Below, piece after piece: positions 1 to 5,997 of a stretch of DNA of 12,526 nt; the stretch's first letter is position 1, and the number at the start of each line of letters is the position of its first letter. The stretch is taken from contig CATKXN010000082.1 of the NCBI GenBank assembly GCA_949840605.1, forward strand, positions 1 through 12,526, given 5' to 3'. The stretch is from an uncultured Alistipes sp. (lineage in GTDB: Bacteria; Bacteroidota; Bacteroidia; Bacteroidales; Rikenellaceae). The notes beneath the pieces are model-generated. The model ran no database searches and was not told where the DNA came from. It saw nothing but the letters and a program-made list of their open reading frames with translations. The translations under genes and the position numbers were made by a program.

Positions 1-903
1 GTGCTGGTGGTCGCCTCGGCCGGCAATACGGCCCGCGCCTTCGCCAAGGTCTGCTCCGACAACAACATCCGCCTGCTGCTGTCGGTGCCTCTCGACAACA
101 TCGACGCGCTGTGGTTCGACGAGCCGCTGAATCCCTGCGTGAAGCTCATTTCGTGCGACAAGGGCGGCGACTATTTCGACGCCATCTACCTGAGCGATCT
201 TGCACTCAAGGGTCCGGGCTTCTACGCCGAGGGCGGGGCCAAGAACGTCGCGCGCCGCGACGGCATGGCCTGCACGGTCCTTTCGGCCGTAACGACCATC
301 GGCCGCATTCCCGACTACTATTTCCAGGCCGTGGGCAGCGGTACGGGGGCCATCGCCGCCTGGGAGGCCAACATGCGCCTTGTCGAGGACGGCCGTTTCG
401 GTGCGAACACCATGAAGCTCATGGTGTCGCAGAACGCGCCGTTCGTTCCGATGTACGACGCCTGGCGGGCCGATTCGCGCAAGATGCTGCCTTACGACGC
501 CGACAAGGCGCGCCGCGATGCGGAGATCATCGACGCCAAGGTGCTGTCGAACCGCCGTCCGCCCTACGCCATCGCCGGCGGGCTCTACGACGCGCTGAAA
601 GCCACCGGAGGCGAGTTTTTCGTGGCCACGAACGCCATGGCCCGCAAGGCCCGCAAGCTCTTCCACGACCTCGAGGGCGTCGACATCTATTCGGCAGCCG
701 GCGTCGCCACGGCATCGCTCATCAACGCCGTCGCCGCCGGAAAGATCGAGAAGGACGCCACCGTCATGCTCAACATCACGGGCGGCGGCGAGGAGCATTT
801 CAAGGAGGGCAAGGAGCTCTGGTACCTCAAGCCGAGCCATGTCTTCCCGCTCGAACCCGATCCCGCAAATGTGGTGGAGACGGTCGAGGCGCTGTTCAAC
901 TGA
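1..903 (+). CDS. Cysteate synthase (PLP fold-type II), 5' truncated
   Basis: This is the C-terminal 300 residues of a pyridoxal-phosphate enzyme of the threonine-synthase/cysteine-synthase fold. It most resembles cysteate synthase, which makes L-cysteate from O-phosphoserine and sulfite. The substrate-binding loop ASAGNTARAF is at residues 5-14 of the visible part. The glycine-rich phosphate-binding loop GSGTG is at 112-116, followed by AIAAWEA. A late TGGGEEHF segment lies at 260-267. The frame is open at base 1, so the GTG there is only the first visible codon. Roughly 120-140 N-terminal residues, including the Schiff-base lysine, lie upstream. In Alistipes-type bacteria cysteate is condensed with a fatty acyl group to build sulfonolipids of the envelope, and that is the likely role here. 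The reaction is inferred from family resemblance. A threonine synthase-like enzyme of other specificity is the main alternative. Confidence 0.85.
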   Translation: MLVVASAGNTARAFAKVCSDNNIRLLLSVPLDNIDALWFDEPLNPCVKLISCDKGGDYFDAIYLSDLALKGPGFYAEGGAKNVARRDGMACTVLSAVTTIGRIPDYYFQAVGSGTGAIAAWEANMRLVEDGRFGANTMKLMVSQNAPFVPMYDAWRADSRKMLPYDADKARRDAEIIDAKVLSNRRPPYAIAGGLYDALKATGGEFFVATNAMARKARKLFHDLEGVDIYSAAGVATASLINAVAAGKIEKDATVMLNITGGGEEHFKEGKELWYLKPSHVFPLEPDPANVVETVEALFN

Positions 904-923
904 TACTTCAAACGATCGGGCTT

Positions 924-2042
924 ATGAAAAAGACAGTCATTGCTTTGACGTTCTGTGTAGCGGCCTTTTCCGTTGCCGCACAGACGCCGCCGGAGGTTTC
1001 GTCCAAACGCTTCGCCGATGCTGTGAACCACTGGACCAAGGAACACGGCAGGCAGACTTACGAGCGTTACGAGCCCGAACAATACCGCGAGATCGCCGAC
1101 AATATCGTGGCCTACCAGAACGCCGACGGCGGCTGGCCCAAGAATCTCGACATGATGGCGAAGCTCGATCCGGATTCAGTGAAAGCCGCCCTCAAACCGC
1201 GCCACCGGCTCTCGACGCTCGACAATGCCAATGTCTACACGCAGGTCGAGTACCTCGCGAATGTTTTCCAACTGACAGGTGACAGCGTTTACAGCCGTTC
1301 CGCCCGCCGGGGCATGGAGTATATGCTTGCGACGCAATACCCCAACGGCGGCTGGCGGGGTTGGGACGCCGACGCCGTGACCTTCAACGACGGCATCATC
1401 TACGGCGTGCTTTCGACCTGGCAGGAGGTGCTTGCGGGAAAGCCTCTCTATGCATGGGTGGACGACGGTCTGAAAGCCCGTATCCGGGCTTCGTGGGACC
1501 GGGGCCTTGAGCTCGTTCTCAGGACCCAGTGGGTGCAGAACGGCGTAAAGACCGTCTGGGCCCAGCAGTACGATCATGAAACGCTGCAGCCCGTCAAGGC
1601 CCGGGCTTACGAGCTCCCGGCGCTGTCTGCCTCCGAAAGTGCCGACATCGTGATGTTGCTGATGCGCATCGAAAAGCCGTCGCCCGAGGTCGTGGAGGCC
1701 GTCAGGGCAGCCGTCGCATGGTTCGACCGCACGAAGATCGCGGGCAAAAAGGTCGAGACCGTTCCGGTGCCCGAAGGGTTGGAGGAGGACCGGAAGATCA
1801 AAAAGGACCGGGTCCTGGTCGACGATCCCGATGCCGCCCCGATCTGGCCGCGTTACAGCGAATTGTCCGACAACCGGCCTTTCTTCGCCACGCGCGAGGG
1901 AGTGAAGGTCTACGACCTGCGCGAAGTTCCCGCCGAACGGCGTGTGGGCTACTCGTGGTACGGCACGTGGGGCAACAAGGTGCTGAAGCGGTATCCCAAG
2001 TGGTCCGGAAAGGTCGGAAAGTCCGCCGTTTCGGAGCGGTAG
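924..2042 (+). CDS. Secreted pectate lyase, polysaccharide lyase family 10
   Basis: This 372-residue protein is predicted to cleave polygalacturonate (pectin backbone) by beta-elimination outside the cytoplasm. Residues 1-19 form a standard Sec signal peptide (MKK, hydrophobic core, then VAA before Gln20). Family PL10 hallmarks appear in order: QNADGGWPKN at 65-74, a LDNANVYTQVEYLANV helix from 99, QYPNGGW at 138-144, TFNDG at 153-157, KARAYELPALSASES at 225-239, and a C-terminal block with PIWPRYSEL (306-314), NRPFF (317-321), RRVGYSWYG (339-347) and YPKW. Length fits a single-domain PL10 enzyme with no carbohydrate-binding module. The start is the ATG that opens the signal peptide; the open frame runs much further upstream but is arginine-rich antiframe-like sequence overlapping the preceding gene. 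It lies 20 nt after that gene and could share its transcript, although the two functions are unrelated. No SusC/SusD pair is adjacent. The family is clear; the exact substrate is inferred. Confidence 0.9.
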   Translation: MKKTVIALTFCVAAFSVAAQTPPEVSSKRFADAVNHWTKEHGRQTYERYEPEQYREIADNIVAYQNADGGWPKNLDMMAKLDPDSVKAALKPRHRLSTLDNANVYTQVEYLANVFQLTGDSVYSRSARRGMEYMLATQYPNGGWRGWDADAVTFNDGIIYGVLSTWQEVLAGKPLYAWVDDGLKARIRASWDRGLELVLRTQWVQNGVKTVWAQQYDHETLQPVKARAYELPALSASESADIVMLLMRIEKPSPEVVEAVRAAVAWFDRTKIAGKKVETVPVPEGLEEDRKIKKDRVLVDDPDAAPIWPRYSELSDNRPFFATREGVKVYDLREVPAERRVGYSWYGTWGNKVLKRYPKWSGKVGKSAVSER

Positions 2043-2055
2043 TGCAGATTATCTT

Positions 2056-2108
2056 GCGATCTGAACCGGGGGCTTGCAGCCGGACCCGGTTCGGATCGCT
2101 GTTTTTTT
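2056..2108 (+). terminator. Strong intrinsic terminator after the pectate lyase gene
   Basis: A 15-bp stem pairs 2056-2070 (GCGATCTGAACCGGG) with 2085-2099 (CCCGGTTCGGATCGC), with a single G-U pair. The 14-nt loop can itself fold (GGCT/AGCC around TGC). Seven T residues follow at 2102-2108, after TG. The hairpin starts 14 nt after the upstream stop. It acts on the plus strand only, because no T-run follows it on the other strand. The next gene begins only 21 nt beyond the T-run. Confidence 0.92.
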
Positions 2109-2129
2109 ATTAACCCAAATTTCAAACAC

Positions 2130-4118
2130 ATGGAAAACATCCAGGCAAAACAACTCCCCGCCACCCATTGGCGGCGTTGGAACCGTAAGGGCTGGTCGGT
2201 CTTTGCGAGTCTGCGCCGATGCTGGGCGATCGGGGTTCTCTCTGCCGGGATGTCGATCCTGCTGCTTGCGACGCAGGGTGCGTCCGCGCAGAATGCCGAC
2301 ACGACCGCTGTCCTCAGGACATTGCGGATTCGCGAGGTCGGCATCACCGGGAGCCAGACGGCTCCCATGCGCAGCGCCCAGTCGCACACCCCGCTTTTCG
2401 ACCGGAAAGCCCAGGCCCAGGCGCCTGTCCAGACTCTGGAAGCTGCCTTGCGCCTCGCTCCTTCGGTCGATGTCCGCGAACGCGGAGGCAGGGGAGCGCA
2501 GGCCGACATCTACATCCGGGGAGGTTCTTTCGACCAGACTATGGTCCTTCTCAACGGCATCGATTTCACCGATGCCCGCACCGGGCATCAGTCCCATTCG
2601 CTGCCCGTCGATCTCGACTGCATCTCGTCCGTCGAACTGCTCGACGGCGTGCCGGGCGTCGGTGCCTACGCCGGTGCGGTGAATGTCCGCACTGCACCGC
2701 TGCGGCCCACGTACCTGCGTTTCGAAGGTTCGGGCGGCCAGTATGGCTATGCCTATGCAAACCTTTCGGGCGCGGTGACGACGGGCCGTTTTTCGGTACT
2801 CGGGGCTGCTTCGTACCGCCGTAGCGACGGTTACCGGCACAACACCGATTTCTCCAATTACAACGCTTTCGTGCGTGCTACGTGCGACGGCGGGCGGGCC
2901 GGGTTCTTCGACCTGCAGGCCGGGTGGCAGGACCGCGATTTCGGCTCCAACGGCTTCTATGCGGCCTATAATCCCGACCAATGGGAGCACACCGCGACGG
3001 CGCTGGCGTCGCTGCGGTGGCTGAAAACCGCGGGGCGCTTCTCGCTGGGGGCCGCCGCGAGCTACCGCAAGAATTTCGACCGCTACGATTGGACGCGCGG
3101 TACGCCGATGAACCGTCACAACACCGACAATGCGGGTGCAAAGGCGTGGGCCGACTGCGACTGGACGGCGGGCAGGACTTCGCTCGGCGCCGACTGGGCT
3201 TTCAACCATATTTACAGTACGAATCTGGGCGAGAAACTCGCGTTTCCCGAAAGGCACTACACGCATGCCAAGGCGCGTCATACGGGCAACCTGTGGCTGC
3301 GGCATGCGAAGGCGTGGCGGCGTTTCGATGCGGCTGCTTCGGCGGGTGTCAGCCTCACGCCCTACGGCACTTCGGCGCTGTGGAGCCTTTCGGCCGGGTG
3401 GACGCCCGTCGAGGACCTGCGCGTCGGGGCTGGGGTGTGGCAGTCGATGCGCCTGCCGACCTTCACGGACCTCTACTACACCTCGCCGGCTCAGATCAAC
3501 AATCTCGATCTCGTGCCGGAACACGCTGTGACATACCGTATCGGAGTCGATTATATCAAGTGTCGCTGGAATGTACAGGCGCAGGTTTACTACCGCTCCG
3601 GACGCGACATCATCGACTGGGTGTGGCGCGAAGACATGGGCGGCAAATGGCACTCCGAACAGTCGAGCCGTCTCGGCACCTTCGGGGCCGAGCTGGCGGG
3701 CGGCTATGCTTCGGCGGAGGGCTTTCTGCGGCGCGTGACGCTTTCCTACGGCTATGTCGCGACCGACCGCAACGCGGATGTCATCGCCCGGAGCGTCATG
3801 GATTTCATGCGCCACAAGGCGGCGCTGGCCGTCGAGGTGCGGTTTCTGCGGCGGATGTCGCTGGCGCTGACCGGCTCGGTCTACGACCGCAACGGCAGTT
3901 ACACCCACTATCCGGTGACGGGGGACGCCTCCGTTACCGAGATTCGCAGCTACGAGCCCTATTTCCTGCTCGACGGGCGTCTGTCGTGGGAAAAAGGCGT
4001 CTGCCGCCTCTATGTCGATGCTACGAACATCACCGACGCACGCTATTGCGACATCGGCGGCCTCCGCCTGCCGGGGTTCTGGTGCACGGGCGGGGTGGTG
4101 CTGACCATCGGCCGATGA
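2130..4118 (+). CDS. TonB-dependent outer-membrane receptor, BtuB-like, cargo unknown
   Basis: This is a 662-residue active-transport receptor of the outer membrane. The plug domain spans about residues 66-190 and includes LEAALRLAPSVDVRERGG, the conserved IYIRGGSFDQTMVLLNGIDF stretch (127-146) and a closing AGAVNVRT (181-188). The rest is beta-barrel, with many aromatic, alternating strands ending in GGVVLTIGR. Unlike SusC proteins it has no carboxypeptidase-regulatory-like N-terminal domain. Its size and plug resemble cobalamin/siderophore-type receptors, but the cargo cannot be read from sequence. The signal peptide is unusual: a basic leader of about 30 residues (HWRRWNRKGW, SLRR), then a hydrophobic core (31-48) and an ASA-Gln cleavage site at 53/54. 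The only other in-frame ATG (Met41, base 2250) would leave a core with no basic end, so I keep Met1. It is flanked by terminators on both sides, so it is not in an operon with either neighbour unless readthrough occurs. Confidence 0.88.
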   Translation: MENIQAKQLPATHWRRWNRKGWSVFASLRRCWAIGVLSAGMSILLLATQGASAQNADTTAVLRTLRIREVGITGSQTAPMRSAQSHTPLFDRKAQAQAPVQTLEAALRLAPSVDVRERGGRGAQADIYIRGGSFDQTMVLLNGIDFTDARTGHQSHSLPVDLDCISSVELLDGVPGVGAYAGAVNVRTAPLRPTYLRFEGSGGQYGYAYANLSGAVTTGRFSVLGAASYRRSDGYRHNTDFSNYNAFVRATCDGGRAGFFDLQAGWQDRDFGSNGFYAAYNPDQWEHTATALASLRWLKTAGRFSLGAAASYRKNFDRYDWTRGTPMNRHNTDNAGAKAWADCDWTAGRTSLGADWAFNHIYSTNLGEKLAFPERHYTHAKARHTGNLWLRHAKAWRRFDAAASAGVSLTPYGTSALWSLSAGWTPVEDLRVGAGVWQSMRLPTFTDLYYTSPAQINNLDLVPEHAVTYRIGVDYIKCRWNVQAQVYYRSGRDIIDWVWREDMGGKWHSEQSSRLGTFGAELAGGYASAEGFLRRVTLSYGYVATDRNADVIARSVMDFMRHKAALAVEVRFLRRMSLALTGSVYDRNGSYTHYPVTGDASVTEIRSYEPYFLLDGRLSWEKGVCRLYVDATNITDARYCDIGGLRLPGFWCTGGVVLTIGR

Positions 4119-4129
4119 TTCTTCCCGGG

Positions 4130-4151
4130 CCGAGCTCCCTGCGGAGCGCGG
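4130..4151 (+). other. Small hairpin in the receptor gene's 3' flank
   Basis: CCG-A-GCTCC pairs with GGAGC-G-CGG around a CTGC loop, giving eight pairs with one A-G mismatch. It lies between the receptor stop and the main terminator and is followed by only a weak T-rich stretch (TCTTTCC). It may be a 3'-end stabilising structure or an inefficient first terminator, or chance in GC-rich DNA. Confidence 0.35.
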
Positions 4152-4169
4152 TCTTTCCGGCTGCAACCC

Positions 4170-4206
4170 AGGGTTCGGTGCGATGCACCGAACCCTTTCT
4201 GTTTTT
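4170..4206 (+). terminator. Intrinsic terminator after the TonB-dependent receptor
   Basis: A perfect 12-bp stem joins 4170-4181 (AGGGTTCGGTGC) and 4185-4196 (GCACCGAACCCT) across a 3-nt GAT turn. A T-rich run follows: TT, C, T, G, then TTTTT at 4202-4206. It lies 52 nt after the receptor stop and separates that gene from the histidine operon. Confidence 0.92.
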
Positions 4207-4221
4207 GGTGAAACGGGGCTT

Positions 4222-4262
4222 TTTGTTACGATTTTATCGGAAAATCCCGGAATGTTTGTTAC
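4222..4262 (+). repeat. Direct repeat TTTGTTAC x2 in the hut promoter region
   Basis: The octamer TTTGTTAC occurs at 4222-4229 and again at 4255-4262, offset by 33 bp, close to three helical turns. The second copy overlaps the start of the proposed -7 box. The arrangement could bind a regulator on one face of the helix. It is in AT-rich DNA, so chance is possible. Confidence 0.35.
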
Positions 4263-4267
4263 CTTTG
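4260..4267 (+). promoter_or_regulatory. ftcDp: Bacteroidetes-type -7 promoter box for the hut operon
   Basis: TACCTTTG matches the Bacteroidetes housekeeping sigma -7 consensus TAnnTTTG at every fixed position. Transcription would begin around 4272-4276, leaving a 5' leader of roughly 20-25 nt before the ftcD ATG. The expected -33 TTTG would fall near 4237-4240, where the sequence is TCGG, so the upstream element is weak. That is consistent with an activator-dependent or modest promoter. It sits in a markedly AT-rich patch immediately downstream of a terminator, which supports the call. Confidence 0.65.
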
Positions 4268-4286
4268 AAATATAAGAACTTCAAAG
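4263..4286. promoter_or_regulatory. Inverted repeat over the hut -7 box and start site, candidate operator
   Basis: CTTTGAA at 4263-4269 and TTCAAAG at 4280-4286 are perfect inverted copies separated by 10 nt, so the arm centres are 17 bp apart. The left arm shares bases with the -7 box, and the whole element covers the expected transcription start. A dimeric repressor bound here would block initiation. No regulator gene is in the window, and a 7-bp dyad in AT-rich DNA can arise by chance. Confidence 0.4.
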
Positions 4287-4288
4287 CA

Positions 4289-4300
4289 ATGATTTTATGA
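4289..4300 (+). other. Three-codon upstream ORF overlapping the ftcD start
   Basis: ATG ATT TTA TGA (Met-Ile-Leu-stop) starts 8 nt before the ftcD start codon. Its TGA stop overlaps the ftcD ATG as ATGA. Such a layout could allow translational coupling, or it may simply be a chance ATG in an AT-rich leader. Nothing shows it is translated. Confidence 0.25.
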
Positions 4301-5994
4301 CGAACCGAATCATCGAGTGCGTCCCCAATTTCAGCGAGGGGCGCGACAGAAACGTGATCGGACAGATCACCTCGGCTATCGAGGCATCCGGGGGCGTGAA
4401 ACTGCTGGACGTGGACCCCGGCGAAGCGACCAACCGCACGGTCGTCACCTTCGTCGGAGAGCCCGAAGCGGTCGTGGAGGCCGCTTTCGCCGGAGTGAAG
4501 CGCGCCGCCGAACTGATCGACATGCGCCGCCACAAGGGCGCGCATCCCCGTATGGGAGCCACCGACGTACTGCCGTTGATTCCGATTGCCGGCGTCACGC
4601 TCGAAGAGTGTGCCGCGCTGGCCCGCGGTTTGGCCGAACGGATCGCCGCCGAGCTGCACATACCGACTTATTGCTACGAGGCCGCGGCTTTCGCTCCCGA
4701 GCGGAAGAATCTCGCCGTCTGCCGCGCCGGGGAATACGAAGCCCTGCCCGAGAAACTGGCGCACCGGGAGTCCGCCCCCGATTTCGGGGTCCGGCCTTTC
4801 GACGAGGGGATTGCCCGCACGGGCGCCACGACCGTCGGGGCCCGCGATTTCCTGATCGCCGTGAATTTCAACCTGAACACCACCTCCACGCGTCGCGCCA
4901 ACGCCATCGCATTCGACGTGCGCGAAAAGGGGCGTCCCGTCCGCGAAGGCGGTTCTCCCGTGGGCCCGGTCGTGAAGGACGCCGCCGGAAATCCCCTCAT
5001 GCAGCCCGGAACGCTTCCGGCCACGAAGGCTATCGGCTGGTTCATCGAGGAGTACGGCATTGCGCAGGTTTCGATGAACATCACCGACATCGCCGTAACG
5101 CCCCTGCATGTCGCTTTCGACGAGGTGTGCCGCAAGGCCGACGCCCGCGGCGTGCGCGTCACGGGCACCGAGATCGTGGGGCTGGTGCCGAAACGGGCGT
5201 TGGTCGAGGCCGGCAAATATTTTCTCCGCAAGCAGCGCCGTTCGACGGGCATCGCCGAGGAGGAGATCGTCCGTATCGCCGTGAAGTCGATGGGGCTCGA
5301 CGATCTGAAACCTTTCGACCCCCGAGAAAAAGTCATCGAATACCTGCTTGAAGCGGAGGTTCGGAAAACACGTCTTATCGACATGACCTGCAAGGCGTTC
5401 GCCGAGGAGACGGCGAGCGAATCGCCCGCTCCGGGCGGCGGTTCGATCGCGGCCTACATGGGTGCGCTGGGTGCGGCCCTCGGAACGATGGTCGCCAATC
5501 TTTCATCGCACAAGGCGGGGTGGGACGACCGCTGGGAGGAGTTTTCCGACTGGGCCGAGCAGGGACAGACGGTTCTGGGCGAACTCCTGCATCTCGTGGA
5601 CGAGGATACCGCGGCGTTCAACCGCATCATGGCGGTCTTCGCCATGCCCAAATCGACTGACGAGGAGCGGGCGGCGCGCAGCGCGGCTTTGCAGGAGGCG
5701 ACGCTCTATGCCACGGAGGTTCCCCTGCGGACGATGAAGGCCGCGTCGCGGGTGTTCCCGATCGTGCGCGCCATGGCCGCCGAGGGCAATCCCAATTCGG
5801 TTTCCGACGCAGGGGTGGGGGCCTTGGCGGCCCGCAGCGCGGTGTTGGGGGCCTGTCTCAATGTGAAAATCAACGCCGCCGGGCTGAAAGACCGTGCGAA
5901 AGCCGAGGCGCTCGTCGCTGAGGCGAATGCGCTGGCCGCCGAAGCCGAACGCCTCGAGGCGGAGGTGCTGAAAATCGTGGAAAGTAAAATGTAG
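4297..5994 (+). CDS. ftcD: Bifunctional glutamate formimidoyltransferase / formimino-THF cyclodeaminase
   Basis: This 565-residue cytosolic fusion performs the last two steps of histidine breakdown. It transfers the formimino group from N-formimino-L-glutamate to tetrahydrofolate, then deaminates 5-formimino-THF to 5,10-methenyl-THF and ammonia. The transferase domain spans about residues 1-330. It opens with IIECVPNFSEGRD and holds the HKGAHPRMGATDV segment; His83 lines up with the catalytic histidine (His82) of the pig enzyme. TNRTVVTF (45-52) and SMNITDI further on are typical. The cyclodeaminase domain spans about 355-565, with SPAPGGGSIAAYMGALGAALG (376 on) and the acidic DEDTAAFN (435-442) expected to carry the catalytic aspartate. 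Length is close to the roughly 540 residues of the mammalian fusion. It is first in the operon even though it acts last. Other bacteria often encode the two halves separately. Confidence 0.96.
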   Translation: MTNRIIECVPNFSEGRDRNVIGQITSAIEASGGVKLLDVDPGEATNRTVVTFVGEPEAVVEAAFAGVKRAAELIDMRRHKGAHPRMGATDVLPLIPIAGVTLEECAALARGLAERIAAELHIPTYCYEAAAFAPERKNLAVCRAGEYEALPEKLAHRESAPDFGVRPFDEGIARTGATTVGARDFLIAVNFNLNTTSTRRANAIAFDVREKGRPVREGGSPVGPVVKDAAGNPLMQPGTLPATKAIGWFIEEYGIAQVSMNITDIAVTPLHVAFDEVCRKADARGVRVTGTEIVGLVPKRALVEAGKYFLRKQRRSTGIAEEEIVRIAVKSMGLDDLKPFDPREKVIEYLLEAEVRKTRLIDMTCKAFAEETASESPAPGGGSIAAYMGALGAALGTMVANLSSHKAGWDDRWEEFSDWAEQGQTVLGELLHLVDEDTAAFNRIMAVFAMPKSTDEERAARSAALQEATLYATEVPLRTMKAASRVFPIVRAMAAEGNPNSVSDAGVGALAARSAVLGACLNVKINAAGLKDRAKAEALVAEANALAAEAERLEAEVLKIVESKM

Positions 5995-5997
5995 GCT

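Noticed and set aside
1..3. GTG at base 1 as a true start codon
   Set aside because: The visible protein begins right before the SAGNT loop, which in this family lies well inside the protein and after the PLP lysine. The gene is cut by the window edge.
111..923. N-terminal extension of the pectate lyase frame back to an ATG at 111
   Set aside because: The extension overlaps cysteate synthase and reads as arginine/histidine-rich out-of-frame sequence. A normal signal peptide starts at 924.
2049..4166. 705-residue open frame on the minus strand across the TonB receptor gene
   Set aside because: It is an exact antisense shadow of a recognisable receptor gene, rich in Arg/Pro/Ala/Val with no family motif. 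It arises from GC-rich codon use.
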